DNA from: Flavobacteriaceae bacterium
GTDB taxonomy: Bacteria > Bacteroidota > Bacteroidia > Flavobacteriales > Flavobacteriaceae
Direction of reading: 5' to 3'
Assembly (NCBI GenBank): GCA_009693635.1
Contig: SHWW01000009.1
Location: 1-39,805 of the forward strand
DNA length: 39,805 nt
The notes below the pieces were generated by a model that saw only the letters and a program-made list of their open reading frames with translations, searched no databases and had not been told where the DNA came from. Below, one piece after another: positions 17,399 through 24,832 of this stretch. Positions within the stretch are counted from its first letter, which is position 1. Each line of letters begins with the position of its first letter. The translations under genes were made by a program, and so were the position numbers.

Positions 17399-18877
17399 AT
17401 GTCAAATTATTTCAATTCACTTCCTCACCGACTAAAAGTTCAAGAATTAGGGAAATGTGATTTAATGTTAAGTAGCGAATTTACTGAAGGTGTAAACTAT
17501 CTAAAAGGAAAAAAGATTGCCATCATTGGTTGTGGCGCACAAGGATTGGCTCAAGGTCAAAATATCAGAGATAGTGGCCTTACAGTAGCTTACGCTTTGA
17601 GAAAAGAAGCTATTAAAAGCAACCGCGCCTCTTATCAAAATGCTGTTGCAAATGGTTTTGAAGTCGGAACTTTTGAAGAAATAATCCCTTCAGCAGATTT
17701 AGTTTCTAATTTGGCACCAGACAAACAACATACTTCTGTTATCAACAAAATAATTCCATTGATGAAAAAAGGAGCTTGTTTGTCCTATTCTCACGGTTTT
17801 AATATTGTTGAAGAAGGAATTCAAATTCGTAAAGACATTACGGTTGTTATGATTGCACCAAAATCTCCAGCTTCGGAAGTTCGTGCCGAATATTTACGTG
17901 GTTTTGGAGTACCAACGCTTATTGCCGTTCACTCTGATAATGATCCAAATGGTGACGGTTTGCAAATTGCAAAAGCCTATTGTGTTGGAACAGGCGGTCA
18001 CAAAGCAGGAGTATTACTTTCTTCATTTGTAGCAGAAGTAAAATCAGATTTAATGGGCGAACAAACTATTCTATGTGGATTATTACAAACGGGGTCTATC
18101 CTAAGTTTCAATAAAATGGTAGAAAAAGGAATTGAAGCTTCGTATGCATCCAAGTTGGTTCAATACGGTTGGGAGACAATTACCGAAGCCTTGAAAATTG
18201 GAGGAATTACCAATATGATGGATCGTTTATCCAATCCTGCTAAAATTGAAGCATACCAATTGTCCGAAGAATTGAAAGACATTATGCGTCCCCTTTTTGT
18301 GAAGCACATGGACGATATTTTGTCGGGAGAATTTTCTAAAACCATGATGGAAGATTGGGCTGAAGGCGATAAAAATTTATTGACTTGGAGAGCCGCAACC
18401 GGCAAAACAGATTTTGAAAAAACGGCAGCTGGAGAAATACAAATATGTGAACAAGAATATTTTGACAATGCTACTTTATTGGTTGCTTTTTTAAAATCAG
18501 GAGTTGAATTGGCTTATGAAACGATGACGTTATCTGGAATAAAAAATGAATCTGCCTATTATGAATCTTTGCATGAAGCACCACTAATTGCAAATACAAT
18601 TGCGCGTAAGAAACTATTTGAAATGAACCGAGTAATTTCTGATACTGCAGAATACGGTTGTTATTTATTTGATCATGCTTGCAAACCACTTTTAGCTAAT
18701 TTCATGAGCAAAGTAGAGACCAATTTAATCGGAAAAAACTATAATACTTCCGCAAATGGTAGCGTTGATAATTTTGAACTGGTTAAAGTAAATGCAGCTA
18801 TTCGCAATCATTCTATTGAAATTTGTGGAGCAGAACTTCGAGAAATAATGACCGCAATGAAAAAAATTGTTGAATAA
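17399..18877 (+). CDS. ilvC: Ketol-acid reductoisomerase, class II (long form)
   Basis: IlvC isomerises and reduces acetolactate or acetohydroxybutyrate to the 2,3-dihydroxy acid with NAD(P)H and Mg2+. The 492-residue length marks the class II form with a duplicated knotted C-terminal domain, as in E. coli (about 491), not the 330-residue class I form. The Rossmann motif [10 protein letters not shown] lies at 44-53, followed by YALRKEAI with a basic pair at the cofactor phosphate site, consistent with NADPH. Later [13 protein letters not shown] and [15 protein letters not shown] represent the two half-domains. It sits 41 bases after ilvN. Confidence 0.97.
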   Translation: MSNYFNSLPHRLKVQELGKCDLMLSSEFTEGVNYLKGKKIAIIGCGAQGLAQGQNIRDSGLTVAYALRKEAIKSNRASYQNAVANGFEVGTFEEIIPSADLVSNLAPDKQHTSVINKIIPLMKKGACLSYSHGFNIVEEGIQIRKDITVVMIAPKSPASEVRAEYLRGFGVPTLIAVHSDNDPNGDGLQIAKAYCVGTGGHKAGVLLSSFVAEVKSDLMGEQTILCGLLQTGSILSFNKMVEKGIEASYASKLVQYGWETITEALKIGGITNMMDRLSNPAKIEAYQLSEELKDIMRPLFVKHMDDILSGEFSKTMMEDWAEGDKNLLTWRAATGKTDFEKTAAGEIQICEQEYFDNATLLVAFLKSGVELAYETMTLSGIKNESAYYESLHEAPLIANTIARKKLFEMNRVISDTAEYGCYLFDHACKPLLANFMSKVETNLIGKNYNTSANGSVDNFELVKVNAAIRNHSIEICGAELREIMTAMKKIVE

Positions 18878-18907
18878 CCAATTTACCTTCCTTTTGGATA
18901 AAAAAAT

Positions 18908-20152
18908 ATGAATGTATTTGAAGAAGTAATGCAAGCTAAAATTCAGTTAAACGGAGTGGTATTAACTACTCCGTTAGCTGAAAACAGAAATCTATCTGAA
19001 GAATTTCAGGCAACTGTTCTTTTAAAAAGAGAAGATTTACAAGTAGTGCGTTCCTATAAAATTAGAGGTGCTTACAATAAAATAAGTACACTTTCTGATG
19101 CTGAAAAAACCCGAGAAATTGTTTGTGCAAGTGCTGGAAATCATGCTCAAGGTGTAGCGTATTCTTGTCATTTACTTAAAATTAAGGGCAAGATTTACAT
19201 GCCTAAAACTACTCCAAAACAAAAAATAAAACAAGTTCAATTGTTTGGAAAAGAGTATGTTGAGATTGTACTTACTGGCGATACTTTTGACGATGCCTAT
19301 GCAAAAGCATTTGAATATGCAACTGAAAATAACCGCCCTTTTATTCCACCTTTTGATGACATAAAAGTAATTGCAGGACAAGGAACTGTGGCTTTAGAAA
19401 TATTAGATGTTGCAACAATTCCCATTGATTATGTTTTTGTTCCCGTTGGTGGTGGAGGATTAATTTCTGGGCTTTCTACCGTTTTCAAAAAATTAAGTCC
19501 GAATACAAAAATAATTGGTATTGAACCTGAAGGAGCACCATCAATGAAAACTGCACTGGCTGACGGAACCAATACTCGATTGGAAAACATCGATAAATTT
19601 GTAGATGGTGCTGCCGTGAAGCAAGTTGGTTCGCTGAATTTTGAAATTTGCAAACATAATATTGACGATGTAATCCTTGTTCCTGAAGGAAAAGTGTGTA
19701 CAACAATTTTACGATTGTACAATGAAGAAGCAATGGTTGTAGAGCCTGCGGGGGCATTGAGCATTTCCGCATTGGATTTTTACAAAGATGAAATCAAAGG
19801 TAAAACTGTGGTTTGTATTGTCAGCGGAAGTAATAATGACATTGAAAGAACTGCGGAAATTAAAGAGCGATCTTTACTCTACGAAGGCTTGATGCATTAT
19901 TTTATAATACAATTTCCTCAACGTCCGGGTGCATTAAAAGAATTTGTAAATGACATTTTAGGACCCGAAGATGATATTACCTATTTCCAATTCAAGCAAA
20001 AAAATAGTCGGGAATCGGGACCTGTAATCGTAGGTTTAGAACTCAAAAATAGAACTGATGTTTTGGCTATCAAAACGAGAATGAAAAGCAAAGGTTTTCA
20101 ATTCAATTATTTGAATGATAAAGAGGAATTATTTGCGCAATTAATTGGATAA
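18908..20152 (+). CDS. ilvA: Threonine dehydratase (deaminase), biosynthetic
   Basis: IlvA deaminates threonine to 2-oxobutyrate, the committed step to isoleucine. The 414-residue protein has the PLP domain with lysine K51 in VRSYKIRGAYNK, CASAGNHAQGVAYSC, and the glycine-rich phosphate loop VGGGGLISGL. A single ACT-like regulatory segment follows in the C-terminus (about 330-414; YFIIQFPQRPGALKEFV). This is the shorter form with one ACT-like segment, where the E. coli enzyme (about 514) has two. Presence in the ilv operon supports a biosynthetic role over a catabolic one. A degenerate repeat element follows. Confidence 0.96.
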   Translation: MNVFEEVMQAKIQLNGVVLTTPLAENRNLSEEFQATVLLKREDLQVVRSYKIRGAYNKISTLSDAEKTREIVCASAGNHAQGVAYSCHLLKIKGKIYMPKTTPKQKIKQVQLFGKEYVEIVLTGDTFDDAYAKAFEYATENNRPFIPPFDDIKVIAGQGTVALEILDVATIPIDYVFVPVGGGGLISGLSTVFKKLSPNTKIIGIEPEGAPSMKTALADGTNTRLENIDKFVDGAAVKQVGSLNFEICKHNIDDVILVPEGKVCTTILRLYNEEAMVVEPAGALSISALDFYKDEIKGKTVVCIVSGSNNDIERTAEIKERSLLYEGLMHYFIIQFPQRPGALKEFVNDILGPEDDITYFQFKQKNSRESGPVIVGLELKNRTDVLAIKTRMKSKGFQFNYLNDKEELFAQLIG

Positions 20153-20171
20153 AGAAAAATTACTCATTACT

Positions 20172-20252
20172 CCTAATCGAATAGCCCTAATGGAAATTAA
20201 AAGCACTTTTTCAAGTGAGGACTTGCAATGTAAGACTTGGAAATAGCTACTA
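20172..20252. repeat. Possible degenerate copy of a dispersed intergenic repeat
   Basis: This stretch lies between ilvA and the hydroxylase gene. It contains ATAGCCCTAATGGAAAT at the left, a small hairpin CACTT-TTTC-AAGTG (20204-20217) in the middle, and TTGGAAATAGCTACTAA at the right. The ends resemble fragments I recall as common intergenic sequence in Flavobacteriaceae, and the right end resembles the AAAGCTGGAATAG of the element at 27685. The resemblance is weak and needs a search of related genomes. Confidence 0.3.
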
Positions 20253-20298
20253 ATAATATAAAAAAATACGTTTAAAACTAAGAAATCCATAATTTTAA

Positions 20299-20330
20299 TT
20301 GGAATTTAGCTTAAAAAAATAGTACTTTTA
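20299..20330 (+). promoter_or_regulatory. Possible promoter for the aromatic amino acid hydroxylase
   Basis: TTG (20299-20301), a 21-base spacer and TACTTTTA (20323-20330) fit the Bacteroidetes -33/-7 pattern, with A replacing the last G. The start codon follows at 20353. Confidence 0.45.
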
Positions 20331-20352
20331 CAGTAACCTATACGGTTTAATT

Positions 20353-22095
20353 ATGAAAGCAATATTTGAAAGCAATCCTTTAATAGAGAGACTTCCGGCG
20401 CATTTAAAACAGTTTATAAAACCTCAAGAATATTCTGATTACACTCCTATAAATCAGGCAGTTTGGCGCTATGTGATGCGTAAAAACGTACGTTATTTGT
20501 CGAAAGTTGCTCATGAATCGTATTTAAATGGCTTGAAAAAAACGGGTCTTGAAATTGATAATATTCCAAATATGTATGGAATGAATCGGATTTTGAAGGA
20601 AATTGGATGGGCTGCAGTTGCCGTTGACGGATTTATTCCTCCCAATGCTTTTATGGAATTTCAAGCGTATAATGTGCTTGTAATTGCCTCTGACATTCGT
20701 CAATTGGAACATATTGAATATACTCCAGCCCCAGATATTATTCATGAAGGCGCTGGTCACGCACCAATTATTGCCAATCCAGAATATGCCGAATACTTGC
20801 GTCGATTTGGTGAAATAGGCTGCAAAGCGATTTCATCGGCATTTGATTATGAAATGTATGAAGCCATTCGTTTGCTTTCAATTGTAAAAGAAGCTGAAAA
20901 TACGCCACAATCCGTTATTGATGGCGCTGAAAAAAGCGTAAATGACCTTCAAAATAACACAGGAGAAATGTCGGAAATGGCACAAATTAGAAATTTACAT
21001 TGGTGGACTGTGGAATATGGTTTGATTGGAACCATTGAAAATCCTGAAATTTATGGCGCAGGTTTATTGTCGTCTATTGGAGAAAGCGCTTGGTGCATGA
21101 CCAACAAAGTGAAGAAAATTCCATATGATATTTCTGCTGCAAACCAAAGTTTTGACATCACAAAACCGCAACCTCAACTATATGTAACTCCAGATTTTGC
21201 TTATTTAAGTTATATTTTAGAGGAATTTGCAAATAAAATGGCTTTACGAATAGGCGGTTTATCGGGAATAAAAAAACTGATTCACTCGAAAGCGATTGGC
21301 ACCATTGAACTGAGTACGGGACTTCAAATTTCGGGAGTATTTTCGAATGTAATTGAATATGACGGAAAACCAGTTTACATACAAACGCAAGGAAAAACGG
21401 CTTTGGCTAATAGAGAAAAAGAATTAGTTGGACATGGGACCAACCAGCATTTAGAGGGTTTTGGAAGTCCGATTGGGAAATTAAAAGGAATAAATCTCGC
21501 TATTGAAGATATGAGTCCAAAAGACTTGAATGCTTATGGAATTTATGAAGGGGAAAATGTTACTCTTGAATTTGAGGGAGATATTGCGGTTTCAGGTAAA
21601 ATTATTACAGGCTCCCGAAATCTTCAAGGGGCAATTATAATAATAAGTTTTGAAAATTGTACGGTATCTCATAATGATTTAATTCTTTTTAGACCCGAAT
21701 GGGGACGCTACAATATGGCTGTTGGGAAAAAACTAGTTTCGGCCTTTTCTGGTCCCGCTGATTGCCAAAGTTTTGATTTGATTACACACATACCAAACAG
21801 TAAGACTATTAAATCTATAATAACGCCTGAAAGATCAGAATTAGAATCTTTTTATAAAGAAATTCGTTCGATGCGAGAAGGAAAAATTGATGTAGAAAAA
21901 GCATTTGGGATATTTGAAATTGTAAGCCATAAACATTCTAACGATTGGCTTTTACCTCTTGAAATTGCTGAGATTTTACACAATGAAAAAGCGATTTCTT
22001 TCTTAGAAATTGTCCTAAATTATCTTGAAAACTTAAAAATAAAAAGACCTGAAGTACGCCATTTAATTGAAAATGGGTTGGAAATATTAATTTAA
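20353..22095 (+). CDS. Aromatic amino acid hydroxylase (phenylalanine 4-monooxygenase-like), long form
   Basis: The N-terminal half is a tetrahydropterin-dependent, non-haem iron hydroxylase that converts phenylalanine to tyrosine (or acts on a related aromatic amino acid). Iron ligands are His131 and His136 (IIHEGAGHAP) and Glu221 (WWTVEYGLIG, matching the WFTVEFGL motif of animal enzymes). The spacing from the second His to the Glu is about 85 residues, where about 40 is usual, so a helical insertion is present. About 280 residues after the catalytic part do not belong to the classic fold; similar long proteins exist in Bacteroidetes. Exact substrate is not provable here. Confidence 0.9.
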   Translation: MKAIFESNPLIERLPAHLKQFIKPQEYSDYTPINQAVWRYVMRKNVRYLSKVAHESYLNGLKKTGLEIDNIPNMYGMNRILKEIGWAAVAVDGFIPPNAFMEFQAYNVLVIASDIRQLEHIEYTPAPDIIHEGAGHAPIIANPEYAEYLRRFGEIGCKAISSAFDYEMYEAIRLLSIVKEAENTPQSVIDGAEKSVNDLQNNTGEMSEMAQIRNLHWWTVEYGLIGTIENPEIYGAGLLSSIGESAWCMTNKVKKIPYDISAANQSFDITKPQPQLYVTPDFAYLSYILEEFANKMALRIGGLSGIKKLIHSKAIGTIELSTGLQISGVFSNVIEYDGKPVYIQTQGKTALANREKELVGHGTNQHLEGFGSPIGKLKGINLAIEDMSPKDLNAYGIYEGENVTLEFEGDIAVSGKIITGSRNLQGAIIIISFENCTVSHNDLILFRPEWGRYNMAVGKKLVSAFSGPADCQSFDLITHIPNSKTIKSIITPERSELESFYKEIRSMREGKIDVEKAFGIFEIVSHKHSNDWLLPLEIAEILHNEKAISFLEIVLNYLENLKIKRPEVRHLIENGLEILI

Positions 22096-22100
22096 TAAAA

Positions 22101-22856
22101 TTATTTTTTAAATCGCTTTAAGGACTCTTTTGTAAAAGCAGATAAAACTAATTTACCACTGATAGCTGCGCGTTCGCGAAGAAGTTCATCCCAATTTTCA
22201 GTGTCTTTCCAAAGTATTTGTTTTAGAGCGGTTAATGCTTCAGGATTGTAGTTAGCGAGGTTTTGCGCTAAGGTGAGAACTGCTTTATCAAGTTCTTCAT
22301 TATTTTCATGAACAGATGAAAATAATCCTTTATTATGAGCCCACTCAGCACTATAGAAAGAAGTTGCGTCTAATGTTAATTGCGAAAATGCTGCCAAGCC
22401 GATTTTTCTTTCTAACGCAGGTGCAACTACAAAAGGACCAATTCCAATAGTTAATTCACTTAATTTTATTGAAGCAAATTTAGACGCCAAACAATAATCA
22501 GTGGCTGCAGCGATGCCAACACCTCCTCCAACCGCTTTACCTTGTATACTTCCAATTACTATTTTCGAGCATTTTCTAATGGCATTGATAACATTTGCAA
22601 AACCGGAGAAAAATAACGCACCTATTTCTTCATCATTTATGGCGCATAATTCTTGGAAACTTGCTCCAGCACAAAAAGTTTTATCGCCTGCACTTTTTAA
22701 TATTATAACCCTTATATCTTCATTTTTTCCAGCATTTTCAATCGTTTGTTTTAATTCGATCAGTAAATCTGAGGGTAATGAATTGTGATTTGGATGATAA
22801 AATGAAATGGTTGCAATTCCGTTATTTAATTCTTGCTTTATGTGTGGTGTTGTCAT
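22101..22856 (-). CDS. Enoyl-CoA hydratase/isomerase family protein
   Basis: This 251-residue crotonase-fold protein converges on the hydroxylase gene with only five bases between stop codons. Oxyanion-hole segments are FCAGASFQEL (61-70) and GKAVGGGVGIAAATDYCLAS (about 106-125). Glu134 in LSELTIGIGPFVVAPAL corresponds to the first catalytic glutamate; the second position is occupied by Thr or Ser (LDATSFYSAEWAHNKGL), so hydratase activity may be altered. Family members act in fatty acid, amino acid or aromatic acid breakdown. Substrate cannot be assigned. Confidence 0.88.
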   Translation of the reverse strand: MTTPHIKQELNNGIATISFYHPNHNSLPSDLLIELKQTIENAGKNEDIRVIILKSAGDKTFCAGASFQELCAINDEEIGALFFSGFANVINAIRKCSKIVIGSIQGKAVGGGVGIAAATDYCLASKFASIKLSELTIGIGPFVVAPALERKIGLAAFSQLTLDATSFYSAEWAHNKGLFSSVHENNEELDKAVLTLAQNLANYNPEALTALKQILWKDTENWDELLRERAAISGKLVLSAFTKESLKRFKK

Positions 22857-23016
22857 TTGTACTAATTAATATGCGCTTTTGTTTAGAAATAAATCCGACA
22901 AATTATTGAATTATAAATGTTTACATCAAATGTAGAATTTATTTCAAAGTAAAGTAACTTTTATTATAAATTTATTCATTTTTGGACATTTCCTTTGTGT
23001 TTTAAATATATAAAAT

Positions 23017-23170
23017 ATGGGATTATTTGATTTTTATGTCTTGAAAACAAAACATAAAGTAATAACAGTTCATAGCAAAAGTAGGTGCTATAATTTATTT
23101 TAGAAGTCCTAGAGAATTAAAAGGTGGACATATTAAAGGTTTGAAAAACAATCCGTTAATTATATTGGAG
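23017..23170 (+). pseudogene. Decayed rhodanese-like gene, frameshifted and truncated
   Basis: The ATG at 23017 opens MGLFDFYVLKTKHKV, a typical start of small Flavobacterial rhodaneses, but this frame stops after 28 codons. A second frame carries on from about 23081: AKVGAIIYFRSPRELKGGHI, then KGLKNNPLIILE. This aligns with the rhodanese core (GAIIxDVRxPxEFxxGHIKGxxNIPL). The usual DVR is replaced by YFR, and the catalytic Cys loop is missing because homology ends at about 23170, at the stop codon of the converging GSCFA gene. So this is a remnant with a frameshift and 3' deletion. Confidence 0.75.
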
Positions 23171-24121
23171 CTAAAATTTCATAAAAGTAAACTTACTTTT
23201 AAGTTTGCTTATTTTTAGTTCTAATTGATTCAAAAAATTCAAATGACTTTCAGAATTGTGATTAAAAGGGTTGTGTAACAATCCTTTTTGAATTGTTTCA
23301 ACTTCTTGCATTGTTGAAAACGCTTTGTCTGAAATTGCAGATTCTGAAAAATACTCCCAAATATAATCTATTGCGACTTTTGTTGGATGCAACATGTCTT
23401 CAGAATAAAAACGATAATCCCGGAGTTCGTCCATCATAATTTCGTATGAAGGAAAATATCTTTTTGTCGTATCTCGAATGTCAAAAATCGAATGCAAAGC
23501 GGAAATTAGATTTGATTTACTTCGTTGATTTTTTTCAAAACCATCTTTAATGTGGCGGACAGGCGAAACTGTGAAAATTATTATACACTTTGGATTTACT
23601 TTTTCAATTAAATCAATTGTGTTTTGAATACACTTTTCGATAGTCGCTACTGATAAAATTTCCTTGTTAAATTGATTTTGCGGTAATTTATAGCAGTTAG
23701 CTACTACTTTTTCAGTTTGTTTACTTCGATAAACCCATGAAGTGCCATAAGTAATTATGACATGAGTAGCTTCTACTATTTCTTTGTTTGTAGTTTTAAC
23801 TAATTCATTTAATGTCTGTAAAAATTCGTCCTTATTAGCATTACTTAAATCCGAATGAACATCAAAACAATGCCAACGTTCATTATAAAAAAAAACATCT
23901 TCTTCAGTGAAAAACGTTTTATTTATTACTTTAGAAATGATTTTCTCTATTGCCAATGGATGAAATAGAATGCCAAATGGATTGCAAGAGTTTTGAAACT
24001 TAAAATAATCTAATTTTTCTGACATATTCACTGCAAAACAAGAACCCAAAGACACAATCTTTGATGAATAATCAATTGGAGAATTAAATTTTGAAATGGG
24101 TATTTTGGTTCTAAAGTTCAT
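23171..24121 (-). CDS. GSCFA domain protein
   Basis: The 316-residue protein carries the name-giving motif GSCFA at residues 26-30 (SSKIVSLGSCFAVNMSEKL). Further on it has ATHVIITYGTSWVYRS, then VNPKCIIIFTVSPVRHIKDG and, near the C-terminus, MLHPTKVAIDYIWEYF. The spacing of the Gly-Ser near the N-terminus, a central TxGTxW, and a late DxxHP resembles SGNH/GDSL hydrolases, so an esterase-like activity is inferred. Its substrate is unknown. There is no signal peptide, so it should be cytoplasmic. A rhodanese remnant abuts its 3' end. Confidence 0.9.
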   Translation of the reverse strand: MNFRTKIPISKFNSPIDYSSKIVSLGSCFAVNMSEKLDYFKFQNSCNPFGILFHPLAIEKIISKVINKTFFTEEDVFFYNERWHCFDVHSDLSNANKDEFLQTLNELVKTTNKEIVEATHVIITYGTSWVYRSKQTEKVVANCYKLPQNQFNKEILSVATIEKCIQNTIDLIEKVNPKCIIIFTVSPVRHIKDGFEKNQRSKSNLISALHSIFDIRDTTKRYFPSYEIMMDELRDYRFYSEDMLHPTKVAIDYIWEYFSESAISDKAFSTMQEVETIQKGLLHNPFNHNSESHLNFLNQLELKISKLKSKFTFMKF

Positions 24122-24264
24122 AAATATGAAGTAATGAAATAACCGATTTTATTTAAACGAAACTGACTTACTTTATAGAGTAGCAATATTACAAATTTAC
24201 TTGCTTTAAACTTGAATTAAATTGGATTTTTGAGTGAAATCTAAAAAAGTATTAAAAAAATATT

Positions 24265-24298
24265 TTGCACTATTCCATTACAATTTTAATTATATTTG
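24265..24298 (+). promoter_or_regulatory. Bacteroidetes-type promoter for the gene at 24347
   Basis: TTG (24265-24267), a 23-base spacer, and TATATTTG (24291-24298) match the -33/-7 pattern with a spacer at the long end of the range. The start codon follows 48 bases later. Confidence 0.55.
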
Positions 24299-24346
24299 TG
24301 ACTTAATTTATTAAAAGAGTATAAATAAAAAACCCAACTAACAAAA

Positions 24347-24748
24347 ATGAAACACTTATTAACTACAATTATCGCAATTGGCTTTGCTTTTACAGGAGTT
24401 CAAGCGCAAGAAAAAGAGGCAGTTAAAGCTCCACAAGAAAAAACAACGTCAAAAGAAGATAAAGCTGCAGCAAAAGCTAAAAAAGAAACAGATTTATTAG
24501 AAGCTTTTAAAACAGCTGGAGTTACCGATGAAGACCAACAAAAAGTTAGAGTAATCATGGATGAAAATGCTGCTTTCGGAAAAACTTTAAAAGCAGATGT
24601 ATCACTTTCAGATGAAGACAGAAAAGCAAAGAATAAGGAATTTTACAATGTTTCAAATGGAAAACTAAAAGAACTATTAGGAGCAGAGAAATACAAAACT
24701 TTCAAAGATGTTCAAAAAGCACAAAAAGAAGTTGCTAAAGCGAACTAG
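24347..24748 (+). CDS. Small secreted Lys/Glu-rich helical protein, function unknown
   Basis: This 133-residue protein has a signal peptide (MKHLLTTIIAIGFAFTGVQA, cut before QEK). The mature part is highly charged and helical: a Lys/Ala-rich stretch (KEDKAAAKAKKETDLL), then VTDEDQQKVRVIMDENAAFG, then LSDEDRKAKNKEFYNV and LKELLGAEKYKTFKDVQKAQ. The order QQK helix, SxEDRKAxxK, and LLxxEKYxxF resembles the degraded gene at 6137 and, less clearly, the gene at 6564. It is likely periplasmic. I cannot name its function. A terminator follows. Confidence 0.75.
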   Translation: MKHLLTTIIAIGFAFTGVQAQEKEAVKAPQEKTTSKEDKAAAKAKKETDLLEAFKTAGVTDEDQQKVRVIMDENAAFGKTLKADVSLSDEDRKAKNKEFYNVSNGKLKELLGAEKYKTFKDVQKAQKEVAKAN

Positions 24749-24773
24749 TTTTTAGTAAACTTCAATAAACATA

Positions 24774-24808
24774 AAAACCCTTTCAAAAATAAAATTTGAA
24801 AGGTTTTG
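24774..24808. terminator. Bidirectional terminator between converging genes
   Basis: The stem CCTTTCAAA (24779-24787) / TTTGAAAGG (24795-24803) is flanked by A and T runs, giving a hairpin with a T-rich tail on both strands. It serves the gene ending at 24748 and alaS ending at 24833. Confidence 0.8.
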
Positions 24809-24832
24809 CTATTTTATATGATTTCAATATTG

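Noticed and set aside
22857..23016. Promoter or small RNA between the enoyl-CoA hydratase and rhodanese remnant
   Set aside because: Only AT-rich sequence without a convincing TTG/TAnnTTTG pair or stable hairpin is present.
23171..24121. GSCFA gene as a truncated fragment of a larger protein
   Set aside because: It has the N-terminal GSCFA motif and the late HPTKVAIDYIW motif at family spacing, so it looks complete.
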